The notes beneath the pieces were generated by a model. That model had not been told where the DNA came from. It did not search any database and worked only from the letters and a program-made list of their open reading frames with translations. The position numbers were made by a program, and so were the translations under genes. 21,475 bases of DNA. Source: a virus. The stretch spans positions 1-21,475 of the IMG/VR virus record IMGVR_UViG_3300009130_000160; one strand, written 5' to 3'. Below are positions 4,677-12,034 of this stretch, piece after piece (the stretch's first letter is position 1; the number at the start of each line of letters is the position of its first letter).

Positions 4677-5150
4677 ATGAGCGACTTAAAAATTTGCTCG
4701 ACTTGCCAACGTGAACTACCCCGCGAACTTTTTGAAGCTAAACGAAGGTCGTGCCGCGCATGTCGAACCACGAGCCAGAGAAAACGAACATCGTCCTCCT
4801 ACGAGCACTACCTTCGCTATTTGTATTCCAACGCGAAATCCTCTCTGACCAGCGAAACCAAAACCCATCCCCGCGATATAGCCTGGGAGCTGGAACCTCA
4901 TGATTTAATTGCCCTGTGGGAGAAACAGGAAGGCCGTTGCGCGATCAGCGGAGTCTTCCTCACGCATCACAAAGATGGCACCGGGAGGTACGATTTCAAT
5001 GCAAGTATCGACAGGATTAGTCCAGATCTACCTTATACACCCCAGAACGTTCATCTAGTTGCGTACCGAATTAACATTATGAAACACACGTTAACCAGCG
5101 ATATGTTCTATTGGTGGGTAAAAACGATCCACGATTTCTCTTGCGATTAG
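4677..5150 (+). CDS. HNH-type endonuclease-like protein with N-terminal zinc finger
   Basis: The 157-aa product begins with a four-cysteine finger (C7, C10, C26, C29) and ends with a region typical of phage HNH-type proteins: EGRCAISG near 85-92, NASIDRI at 108-114, N124 and RINIMK at 132-137. Proteins of this kind sit beside terminase genes in many phages, either as free-standing homing endonucleases or as helpers for packaging cleavage. The classical first histidine of HNH is not evident, since ASIDRI holds an Asp there as in several phage relatives, so catalytic activity is uncertain. It is the first gene after the divergent region. It has no Shine-Dalgarno site, in keeping with a possibly leaderless message. 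Family assignment is fairly sure, activity less so. Confidence 0.78.
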   Translation: MSDLKICSTCQRELPRELFEAKRRSCRACRTTSQRKRTSSSYEHYLRYLYSNAKSSLTSETKTHPRDIAWELEPHDLIALWEKQEGRCAISGVFLTHHKDGTGRYDFNASIDRISPDLPYTPQNVHLVAYRINIMKHTLTSDMFYWWVKTIHDFSCD

Positions 5151-5177
5151 ATAATACCTACACTAATATTCGCAAAG

Positions 5178-5441
5178 ATGGAAGTAGAATTAATTGCGGT
5201 TGACGGTCTGGACGATGCAATCGTCGGTACGACTTTTTGTAATCGTGTGGAAGTCCTTGTTTATGACTACGACAAGGCCGTCCAGCTTGCTATGCACGGC
5301 AATGATATGAGCGAAGCAGACGCTGAGTTGTTGATAGCAGATTTGGCTGTTGCGGATGTGGTCGGTAAGCCACTTTTTATTCATTTTTACGATAACAACG
5401 CTGAATATGACGGACTTAGCGCAAGCGCAACCCTCCACTGA
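5178..5441 (+). CDS. Unknown 87-aa acidic protein
   Basis: This is a rightward gene of 87 codons between the HNH-type gene and TerS. It begins MEVELIAVDGLDDAIVG and contains EVLVYDYDKAV. The strand-helix pattern suggests a small globular alpha/beta protein rich in Asp and Glu, with no membrane segment or metal motif. The ribosome site is weak (GCAAAG just before the ATG). Its last 35 bases overlap the chosen TerS start. I recall similar short acidic proteins upstream of terminases in podoviruses but cannot name a family. The function is unknown. Confidence 0.7.
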   Translation: MEVELIAVDGLDDAIVGTTFCNRVEVLVYDYDKAVQLAMHGNDMSEADAELLIADLAVADVVGKPLFIHFYDNNAEYDGLSASATLH

Positions 5442-5934
5442 TCTCGTGAGCGAACACACAGAGTTTGAAAGCCTCATGCCGTACATGGGCCTGTCTCGCG
5501 GATCGCTAACCGTGCAGCAGGAAAAGTTAGTCATGCTTATCGTATCGGGCATGACTGTCGCGGCAGCGGGTCGCGGTGCAGGCTACGCGTCTTCGTCAAC
5601 GGCATATACAGCCGCGAAGCTCCCCCAGGTTCAACAAGCTATTGAATATTTCCGGCAGGAGATGCGCGAAGAGGTGAAGTTCACCACGCAAAACGCGCAC
5701 ATGATGTACATGGAGGCGTACAACTCTTCTGCCAACGCGACTGAGATGAAAAACACGACTGATTCTCTCGTCAAACTCCACGGACTGGTCGCACCAGACA
5801 ACTCGACACAAGTAAATATTCAGGTGAATGGCACCAAGCAGCTTGAGCGGATGACCGATGAGGATTTGTTGAAGATTGCGGGGAAGGAAATTGACTACTT
5901 GGAACCCAAAAGCGGTGAGAGTGAAGAAAGCTGA
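5407..5934 (+). CDS. terS: Terminase small subunit
   Basis: The packaging initiator binds phage DNA as a ring and hands it to the large terminase. From the ATG at 5407 the product has 175 aa. Residues 33-82 carry the usual small-terminase helix-turn-helix signature: LTVQQEKLVMLIVSGM, then AGRGAGY and SSTAYTAAKLPQVQQAIEYF. A helical oligomerisation part and an acidic tail (KSGESEES) follow. The upstream ATG at 5350 would add a hydrophobic string that is just the shadow of the preceding gene. An ATG at 5476 avoids the 35-base overlap and is also possible. Neighbouring TerL supports the call. The identity is by motif pattern, not by search. Confidence 0.85.
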   Translation: MTDLAQAQPSTDLVSEHTEFESLMPYMGLSRGSLTVQQEKLVMLIVSGMTVAAAGRGAGYASSSTAYTAAKLPQVQQAIEYFRQEMREEVKFTTQNAHMMYMEAYNSSANATEMKNTTDSLVKLHGLVAPDNSTQVNIQVNGTKQLERMTDEDLLKIAGKEIDYLEPKSGESEES

Positions 5935-6012
5935 TGTTGAGCAACACTCATCAAAATTTCTTAGCTCAAAAACCATGAGGAATATCAGGAAAAAGTACGG
6001 GAATAAGCCGAA

Positions 6013-6207
6013 ATGAAAAAGTTTGTTATAGCAGCAGTGGTTCTCCTTGCAGGTTGTGGGTCTGTACCCCCAATCGATCTACAGTTGGAGCTTGAAGCCT
6101 TGGGTGGGTTAGTAAAAGTGAACCCTGCCATCACTATTGGTGATGGGAAGGTCGGCCCGACAGGGGTCGAGGTCATTATCGACGAAGAAAAGCTTAATGG
6201 TCAGTAG
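6013..6207 (+). CDS. Small phage lipoprotein
   Basis: The 64-aa product has a clear lipoprotein signal: MKK, a hydrophobic run, then the lipobox LAGC with Cys15 as the lipidation site. The predicted mature chain is 50 aa with Gly at position +2, which in enterobacteria would favour the outer membrane. The mature part is not proline-rich enough to look like a typical Rz1 outer spanin, and no Rz partner is adjacent. Possible roles are receptor masking or superinfection exclusion after infection, or partnership with the lipase encoded next door. Its last 11 bases overlap the start of that lipase gene, suggesting coupled translation. The lipobox is certain; the role is not. Confidence 0.82.
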   Translation: MKKFVIAAVVLLAGCGSVPPIDLQLELEALGGLVKVNPAITIGDGKVGPTGVEVIIDEEKLNGQ

Positions 6208-6805
6208 ACACCTACTGTGCGCGAAGCTGTCGGCTCGTGTTTATAAGCACTGGGATGCGCGAACCGCTGGCATCGAATCGTTAACCAACGAGGATAAATC
6301 GATAATCGCGTTTGCAGGCACTGATGTGCGGCAACCGCAGGATGTGTTGCGGGATCTTAGAATTATTCCGCTCTGGAGTCCCGACTTGGGACTCTCTCCC
6401 GCTGGGTTCTTAAAAGCAGCGAGGCGATTGGGTTACATCGTCTTGGACCACTTGGCTGACAACCGTATGGAGAGCGTAACTCTCACGGGACATTCGCTCG
6501 GAGGTGCTGTTGCGCTAATCACTGCAGCGCTGATTGCGAGGGAGTGCCCTGGTGATAAGAAGGTTCGTGAAGTCGTGACGTTTGGCGCACCGCGAGTCGG
6601 TAGGTTAAGGACGTTGGACTGCCCGATTACTCAGTACCGTTACCAGAATGACATTGTGCCGACAGTCCCGTGGCTCATGCCGCGCCCCGGCAAATTAACC
6701 CAGATTGGTGACAACAACACTCGTGGCAATTGGATCAGCGACCACGGGATCATGAACTACATCAACGAGCTTCGGAGGCGGGATCTTGAATCTGTACACG
6801 TATAA
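6197..6805 (+). CDS. Class 3 (fungal-type) lipase / alpha-beta hydrolase
   Basis: The 202-aa product from the ATG at 6197 (GAAGAAAAG site just upstream; a longer frame from 6137 only shadows the lipoprotein) matches the Lipase_3 pattern. It has FAGT near 39-42 as the oxyanion strand, the nucleophile elbow GHSLGG with Ser100, TFGAPRVG at 128-135, the acid Asp152 in YQNDIVPTVP, and His183 in SDHGIMNY. All three catalytic residues are therefore present, and the enzyme is likely active on an ester lipid. No signal peptide is seen, so it would act in the cytosol, reach lipids after lysis, or travel in the virion. It overlaps the lipoprotein gene upstream and the nuclease gene downstream. A lipase between TerS and TerL is unusual. 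Confidence 0.88.
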   Translation: MVSRHLLCAKLSARVYKHWDARTAGIESLTNEDKSIIAFAGTDVRQPQDVLRDLRIIPLWSPDLGLSPAGFLKAARRLGYIVLDHLADNRMESVTLTGHSLGGAVALITAALIARECPGDKKVREVVTFGAPRVGRLRTLDCPITQYRYQNDIVPTVPWLMPRPGKLTQIGDNNTRGNWISDHGIMNYINELRRRDLESVHV

Positions 6806-7136
6806 GGTTCAGTACGTTCACTCTGTTTACGATGGCGATACCTGCACGCTGGATATTGACCTCGGTCTGAATACGATTCGGCGGAAGGAAAAAGTGCGGT
6901 TGTATGGCATCGATGCCCCAGAGCTACGCGGCGTCAGTGATGAGGAGAAAGAGCGTGGTAGAGCAGCGCGGGACTGGTTGTGGGAAAAGTTGGATGAGGC
7001 GGAAGAAGTTCTAGTTCGCACACACAAAGACAAAACAGGTAAATACGGGCGGCTGTTGGGGACGCTCTATGCTGATGGTAAGAACCTTAACAGCGCTCTG
7101 ATCGATCAGGGTCTGGCGAAACCATACGGCAAATGA
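6786..7136 (+). CDS. SNase-type (thermonuclease-like) nuclease
   Basis: The 116-aa product is a compact staphylococcal-nuclease fold protein. It has YDGDT with metal-binding Asp16 and Asp18, RLYGIDAPE with Arg38, Asp43 and Glu46, and TGKYGRLLGTLY with Arg89. These correspond to the known metal and catalytic residues of the family, so an active calcium-dependent nuclease is expected. There is no signal peptide, so it would act inside the infected cell, perhaps on host DNA or in DNA processing. The start is TTG at 6786, chosen because GGAGG (6774-6778) lies 7 bases upstream. It overlaps the lipase by 20 bases and TerL by 4 (ATGA). Confidence 0.9.
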   Translation: MNLYTYKVQYVHSVYDGDTCTLDIDLGLNTIRRKEKVRLYGIDAPELRGVSDEEKERGRAARDWLWEKLDEAEEVLVRTHKDKTGKYGRLLGTLYADGKNLNSALIDQGLAKPYGK

Positions 7137-8767
7137 AAAAAATTGTCTGCATAAGGTGTAAGAACTCGCATCCTGAAACGTTGTATGCGGGAGATGATCG
7201 CCTTTGTGTTTATTGCAAAGCCGATATTGCAGAGCAGCAACCGTTGCCTGCCCCGGCCCTGCAGGAAGAAGAGAAGGAACAGACGTTAGAGGAGAAAGCG
7301 CGTGCTGAGTTGGCGTTGCGCTTTCTAACACGTAAGCGGTTATTACCCTTTGTTGAACGTTTCAACCCCGATTATTCAGCGGGTTGGGTTCACAAAGACA
7401 TTTGTAAACGATTAGAGGAGTTCAGTCGCGATGTCGCTGAAAAAAAGAGTCCTAGACTTATGCTCTTTATGCCGCCCCGTCATGGTAAAAGCACTTTGGC
7501 TTCGGTGGGGTTCCCAGCTTGGCACCTGGGCCGAAATCCAGAGCACGAGTTTATCTCTTGTTCTTACTCGGGTTCGCTCGCAATGGCATTCAGCCGCAAA
7601 GTCCGTGGTCTCCTCCGCGAAGAAGGTTATAAAGCAGCGTTTAAAACCCGTCTTGACCCTCAATCGCAGTCAGCTGAAGCGTGGCTTACAACGTCTGGCG
7701 GAGGTTATGTCGCGGCGGGGGTAGGTGGTGGTATTACGGGTAAAGGCGCACACATATTAGTGATCGATGACCCTGTCAAAAACAGGGAGGATGCGGAGTC
7801 TTCAAATGCGAGAGAAAGTACGTGGGATTGGTACACATCTACTGCGTACACCCGTCTCGCTCCTGGTGGCGGTGTACTTGTCATTCTTACTAGGTGGCAC
7901 GATGATGACCTTGCGGGGAGACTCCTCAAAGCCGCAGCAGATAACGGCGAGCAGTGGGAAGTCGTCAACTACCCCGCAAGAGCTGAAGTTGACGAAGAGT
8001 TCCGCAAAGCAGGCGAAGCGCTTCACCCTGAACGATATGATGCCGAAGCTCTAGCGCGAATCGAGCAAGCGGTTGGACCACGCGATTGGTCTGCTCTGTA
8101 CCAGCAGAACCCTGTTGCCGATGACGGCGAATATTTCACCAGAAGTATGATCCAGTACTTTGATCGAGATGATATTGATCTTGATCGAATGAAATTCTAC
8201 TGCGCGTGGGATTTGGCGATTGGTAAAAAGGATCGGAACGACTACACGGTTGGCATCGTTGTCGGTGTTGACGAATCAGACTGCATGTTCGTCGTCGATA
8301 TGGTGCGGGGTCGGTTTGATGGCTTCGAGCTGGTTGAACAGATCCTTGATCTCTACGAGGTCTGGAAGCCAAGCATTATAGGAATAGAGAAAGGACATAT
8401 CGAGATGGCTCTAGGGCCATTCTTGGAGAAGCGCGTTCGTGAGCGAGGGCTCTATGAGGCGTATTTTAAAGACTTAAAAACTGGGCGGCGGGATAAGGAG
8501 GCTCGTGCCCGTGCGATTCAAGGCAGGATGCAGCAGGGCATGGTGTTTGTGCCCCGAGAAGAAGCTTTTACAGGCCCATTGGTAGCGGAACTATTACGTT
8601 TTCCAAATGGTGTTCACGATGATCAGGTCGATGCATTGGCATGGATCGGTTTAATGATGACGGAATTTTCAACGTTTGTAGAAAAGGTTGAACACATTCC
8701 TTCGTGGCGTGACAGATTGCCAGGGCTGATGAAAAGCGAACGAAACAAATCTGCAATGAGCGCATGA
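7133..8767 (+). CDS. terL: Terminase large subunit
   Basis: This is the DNA-packaging motor: an ATPase that drives DNA through the portal and a nuclease that cuts concatemers. In the 544-aa product, the Walker A motif is PPRHGKST (114-121), Walker B is ILVIDD (208-213), and the motor motif LTRWHDDDLAGRL follows at about 252-264. The RNase H-like nuclease residues are Asp360 (AWDLA), Glu419 (IGIEKG) and Asp496/Asp497 (HDDQVDALAW). The N-terminus carries C6, C9, C25 and C28, a small zinc ribbon in front of the ATPase that many terminases lack. The start overlaps the nuclease stop as ATGA. The portal gene follows one base after the stop. Confidence 0.97.
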   Translation: MKKIVCIRCKNSHPETLYAGDDRLCVYCKADIAEQQPLPAPALQEEEKEQTLEEKARAELALRFLTRKRLLPFVERFNPDYSAGWVHKDICKRLEEFSRDVAEKKSPRLMLFMPPRHGKSTLASVGFPAWHLGRNPEHEFISCSYSGSLAMAFSRKVRGLLREEGYKAAFKTRLDPQSQSAEAWLTTSGGGYVAAGVGGGITGKGAHILVIDDPVKNREDAESSNARESTWDWYTSTAYTRLAPGGGVLVILTRWHDDDLAGRLLKAAADNGEQWEVVNYPARAEVDEEFRKAGEALHPERYDAEALARIEQAVGPRDWSALYQQNPVADDGEYFTRSMIQYFDRDDIDLDRMKFYCAWDLAIGKKDRNDYTVGIVVGVDESDCMFVVDMVRGRFDGFELVEQILDLYEVWKPSIIGIEKGHIEMALGPFLEKRVRERGLYEAYFKDLKTGRRDKEARARAIQGRMQQGMVFVPREEAFTGPLVAELLRFPNGVHDDQVDALAWIGLMMTEFSTFVEKVEHIPSWRDRLPGLMKSERNKSAMSA

Positions 8768-8768
8768 C

Positions 8769-10901
8769 ATGAAACAGCAAAAAATTAGCCCTGATAAAGA
8801 AGAAGAAATCACACGTACCCAATGGATGCGCTATGAGCGAGCCAGGGATAACGGTCATTTAGATTATGTCTACATGGCTCAGAGGTGTGATGACTATTAC
8901 CAAGGTGAACAATGGGATGATGACGATGAAGCTGCGCTGGAAGCGCAAGGTCGTCCAGCACTCACGATCAATACGATTCTTCCTACTGTAAACACCATAT
9001 TAGGTGAGCAGTCTAACCGCAGAGCGGATATTCAGTTCAAACCGCGCCGTGGTGGTAGCCAGGATGTCGCGAATACCCTGACAAAACTTTACATGCAGAT
9101 CAGCGATAACAATAAGCTGGACTGGGTGGAGCAACAGGTGTTCAGCGACGGTCTGATTATGGACGGTCGCGGGTACTTTGACGTGAGGATGGACTTCAGT
9201 GACCACGTTGAAGGCGAGGTTCGCATCACCGCAAAAGACCCGCTGGACATTTTGATTGATCCAGATGCTAAAGATGCAGTCCCGAAGACGTGGAATGAGG
9301 TCTTTGAGACTAAATGGATGACCCTCGACGAGATCGAGGAGGTTTACGGTAAGAAAAAGTCGGAAAGGCTCCTTTTTATAGCCGAAAACGGCATGAGTTA
9401 CGGAGCGGATTCAGTTGAGTACCACGAATCGCGGTACGGAGACACGGAAAATGGCGATGATCACTTCGGCGCGGGGGTTCCTGGCGATGATGAATACCGA
9501 AATGTGAAGTCATTACGGGTTGTAGAGCGTCAACATAAGAAATTATCGCGATGTTCCTTCTTTGTAGACCCCGAAACGGGTGATCAGCGGCAATGTCCAG
9601 ACGTTTGGAACGAGCGAAAGTGCAAAAAGTTCGCAAAAACGCATGGTTTGGAGTTAATTAGCAAAGTTATTCGCAAAGTTCGTTGGACGGTGACCTGTGA
9701 TCAGGTGGTTTTGCACGATGATTGGTCGCCTTACAAAGATTTTACGATTGTTCCTTTCTTTTGTTACTTCCGACGCGGTAGACCCTTCGGGGTTATCCGA
9801 AATTTGCTCTCTCCACAAGAACAATTGAACAAAATTGCCTCGCAAGAGCTGCATATCGTCAATACAACAGCTAATTCAGGCTGGATGGTAGAGAGCGGCT
9901 CGCTGGTTGGCATGAGTCCAGACGATTTGGAGGAGCATGGAGCCGAAACGGGCCTCGTTTTGGAATATGCACGCGGCACTACGCCCCCTGTGAAGATAAC
10001 CGCGAACCAGATACCGACTGGTTTGGATCGAATCGCGATGAAAGCAGCTGCGAACATTCAATCCATATCCGGTATTAATGAATCGATGCTGGGTACTGAT
10101 AGTGCTGAAGTGTCAGGAGTCGCGATCCAGGCCAAACAGAACCGTGGCGCGGTCATGATTCAGGTGCCGCTCGATAACTTACGCAAAGCAAGGCAGTACT
10201 TAGCTGAGAAGGTGCTTGATTTGGTCCAGACCTTCTATAACGAAACGCGGATTATTCAGGTCACAAACGAGGAAGATCCACTGAAGCCTCGTGAAGAAAT
10301 GATTATTAATGGAGTTACGCCTGAAGGTGAGATTATCAATAATCTTACGATAGGTGAGTATGACGTTATTGTTTCAACTGCACCTGCCAGAGATAGCTTC
10401 GACGAGGTTCAGTTTGCCGAAGCATTGAGCTTGAGGCAGGTCGGTGTAGCTGTACCGGATGACGCGATTGTTGAATACAGCCATTTGGCGAAGAAAGGCG
10501 AACTTGCCAAACGTATTCGAGAGATGACAGGTCAGGAACCACCTACCGACGAGCAGTTACAGGCTATGGAAGCTCAACAGCAGGTTGCAATGATGCAGCT
10601 GCAGCTTGAGATCGCGAAGCTCCAGGCTGAAGTTGAAAAGATTCAGTCCGAAGCGACTCTTAACATGGCTAAAGCTCAAGGTGCGGCGGAAGTTGATCCG
10701 CAAATGCGCGTTGCGGAACTGCAGGCCAAGATCCAAATGAATCAAGATCAGCTAGACCTCCGCAGGGAGTTATCTGCTGCTACAAATGATATTCGTCAGA
10801 GCCAATCTGAGACTAGTGCTGCGACGAAGATTGCAACGACTGCTATGCAGCAGGCACGACAGACCGCTTTACCCCAACCCGAAACCCAACCCCAGGAATA
10901 G
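8769..10901 (+). CDS. Portal protein, P22-like
   Basis: This is the dodecameric head vertex ring through which DNA enters and leaves. The 710-aa product fits the long P22-type portal family: YYQGEQW (44-49), GRPALTIN (61-68), GEQSNRRADIQFKPRRGG (79-96), then a DPLDILIDPDAKD segment and the WMTLDEIEE helix in the clip and wing regions. From about residue 595 the sequence becomes Gln/Glu/Ala-rich (QQQVAMMQLQLEIAKLQAEV and on) and is predicted coiled coil, like the long barrel of P22 portal inside the head. The start is one base after the TerL stop with no clear ribosome site, so re-initiation is likely. Position between TerL and scaffold supports the call. Confidence 0.95.
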   Translation: MKQQKISPDKEEEITRTQWMRYERARDNGHLDYVYMAQRCDDYYQGEQWDDDDEAALEAQGRPALTINTILPTVNTILGEQSNRRADIQFKPRRGGSQDVANTLTKLYMQISDNNKLDWVEQQVFSDGLIMDGRGYFDVRMDFSDHVEGEVRITAKDPLDILIDPDAKDAVPKTWNEVFETKWMTLDEIEEVYGKKKSERLLFIAENGMSYGADSVEYHESRYGDTENGDDHFGAGVPGDDEYRNVKSLRVVERQHKKLSRCSFFVDPETGDQRQCPDVWNERKCKKFAKTHGLELISKVIRKVRWTVTCDQVVLHDDWSPYKDFTIVPFFCYFRRGRPFGVIRNLLSPQEQLNKIASQELHIVNTTANSGWMVESGSLVGMSPDDLEEHGAETGLVLEYARGTTPPVKITANQIPTGLDRIAMKAAANIQSISGINESMLGTDSAEVSGVAIQAKQNRGAVMIQVPLDNLRKARQYLAEKVLDLVQTFYNETRIIQVTNEEDPLKPREEMIINGVTPEGEIINNLTIGEYDVIVSTAPARDSFDEVQFAEALSLRQVGVAVPDDAIVEYSHLAKKGELAKRIREMTGQEPPTDEQLQAMEAQQQVAMMQLQLEIAKLQAEVEKIQSEATLNMAKAQGAAEVDPQMRVAELQAKIQMNQDQLDLRRELSAATNDIRQSQSETSAATKIATTAMQQARQTALPQPETQPQE

Positions 10902-10910
10902 GACGCTTCT

Positions 10911-11954
10911 ATGAGTGAACAAGAGACAGAGAGCCAGCCAGAGCAGAAAGAATTGCAGTTTGATGTGATGCCAGGTGCCGACAAAATCGAAGATGATGAT
11001 CAGCCATTGATTGATCTGAGTTTTGAAGCAGCAGAGGAAGAAGCTCCTACTGAAGAGGCTGAAGAGGCTGAAGAGGCTGAAGCGGAGGAACCTGAAGCCG
11101 CTGAAGAAACTGAGGAAGTAGAAGCAGAGGCTGACGAGGAAGCTGAAGCAGAAACTGATGATGAGGTCGATGCTGAAGTTGAACCGGAAGAAGAGCCGGA
11201 AGAAGAACCAGAGCCTTTGCCTGAAGCCGCTACGAAAAAAAGCCCGATGGTCCCTAAAGCCAGACTTGACGAAGTCTTGGCGAAACAGAAAGCGCTCCAA
11301 AAGCAGTTGGATGAAGTGAATGCTGCTAACGCCAAGGCTGAAGAAGCTCCAGAGGAGTACGACTTCGACGCGAAAGAAGTGGAGTACCAGAATATGGTGC
11401 TGGACGGCGAGACGGATAAAGCAGTCGCGTTGCGGAGGGAGATACGGCAAGCAGAAAGGAAGCAGCTTGAATTTGAAATGCGTCAGGAGATGAATGAGAC
11501 CGTTAATCAAAATCAGCAGATGACCGCGCTTCAGCAAGCTGCTACTGCGATGGAAGAAGCTTATCCCGTATTTAATCGCAACTCAGAAGACTTCAATGAG
11601 GAGTACACCAATGAAGTCGTTGAATTGCGTGATGCATTTATTCTGAAAGGTTACGACACGGTTGATGCATTAAGTAAGGCGGTTAAATACGTCGTCAAAG
11701 ATCATGACCTAGATGGTGCGCCGGAAGAGGCTCCCTCATTGGCAGGGAAAGCAAAGAGCGTTGATGAAGTAGCGAAGAAACGCGCACAAGTCAGCAAAAA
11801 GCTCAAAGCCGCAGAAGCGCAGCCGCCGGAATTACCCGGTGAAAGCAGCTCAAATCATGGTGAGAAAGGGGTCGATATTAATAATCTGACTGAGGAAGAG
11901 TTTGCTGCTCTTCCAGACGCCACTTTGAAACGCCTTCGTGGGGATATTCTATAG
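10911..11954 (+). CDS. Head scaffolding protein
   Basis: The scaffold guides capsid assembly and is lost from the mature head. The 347-aa product has an extremely acidic N-terminal part (about 41-102, mostly Glu/Ala/Asp), then long charged helices. These include a coiled coil near 117-145 (ARLDEVLAKQKALQKQLDEV) and another near 170-215. It ends in EEEFAALPDATLKRLRGDIL, a pattern common at scaffold C-termini, where capsid binding occurs. The place directly between portal and capsid is the usual one. The acidic segment makes strong false open frames on the opposite strand. A protease is not visible, so the scaffold is more likely released than digested. Confidence 0.9.
   Translation: MSEQETESQPEQKELQFDVMPGADKIEDDDQPLIDLSFEAAEEEAPTEEAEEAEEAEAEEPEAAEETEEVEAEADEEAEAETDDEVDAEVEPEEEPEEEPEPLPEAATKKSPMVPKARLDEVLAKQKALQKQLDEVNAANAKAEEAPEEYDFDAKEVEYQNMVLDGETDKAVALRREIRQAERKQLEFEMRQEMNETVNQNQQMTALQQAATAMEEAYPVFNRNSEDFNEEYTNEVVELRDAFILKGYDTVDALSKAVKYVVKDHDLDGAPEEAPSLAGKAKSVDEVAKKRAQVSKKLKAAEAQPPELPGESSSNHGEKGVDINNLTEEEFAALPDATLKRLRGDIL
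11052..11078 (+). repeat. Tandem 9-base repeat in the scaffold gene
   Basis: GAAGAGGCT occurs three times in tandem and encodes Glu-Glu-Ala units in the acidic N-terminal region of the scaffold protein. It is a likely site for slippage and length variation. Degenerate copies continue on both sides. Confidence 0.75.
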
Positions 11955-11964
11955 CCTTTTGTAA

Positions 11965-11994
11965 CCCAACATTGAGCAGACACTTAATGTTGGG
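11965..11994 (+). terminator. 9-bp hairpin just after the scaffold gene (possible weak terminator)
   Basis: CCCAACATT and AATGTTGGG are perfectly complementary around a 12-base loop, ten bases past the scaffold stop. No T-run follows directly, so it is not a standard intrinsic terminator. It could slow polymerase or protect the 3' end of a processed message. Confidence 0.45.
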
Positions 11995-12005
11995 ACACGA
12001 AAGTT

Positions 12006-12034
12006 TTGCTTTTAAGATATTAATATACTAATAT
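12006..12034 (+). promoter_or_regulatory. Possible promoter for the capsid gene
   Basis: TTGCTT (12006-12011) and TAATAT (12029-12034) are 17 bases apart in an AT-rich patch; the matches to consensus are three and four of six. Transcription would start near 12041, just before the hairpin chain at 12052-12229. Together with the terminator at 13420-13448 it would give a single-gene capsid transcript. The assignment is tentative. Confidence 0.3.

Noticed and set aside
5350-5406. Upstream ATG of the small terminase, giving a hydrophobic signal-like N-terminus
   Set aside because: The extra residues are the second reading frame of the preceding 87-aa gene, and there is no ribosome site. A terminase would not be exported.
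6137-6196. N-terminal extension of the lipase
   Set aside because: It overlaps the lipoprotein frame entirely, and the ATG at 6197 has a purine-rich site directly upstream.
6013-6207. Rz1-type outer spanin
   Set aside because: A lipobox is present, but the mature part is not Pro-rich and no inner-membrane spanin partner overlaps it. The call was kept as a generic lipoprotein.
11000-11335. 111-aa Ser/Ala-rich minus-strand open frame
   Set aside because: It is another antisense shadow of the repetitive scaffold N-terminus.
10869-11537. 222-aa minus-strand open frame rich in Phe/Leu
   Set aside because: It is the antisense shadow of the Glu-rich scaffold gene (GAA/GAG read as TTC/CTC) and has no gene context.
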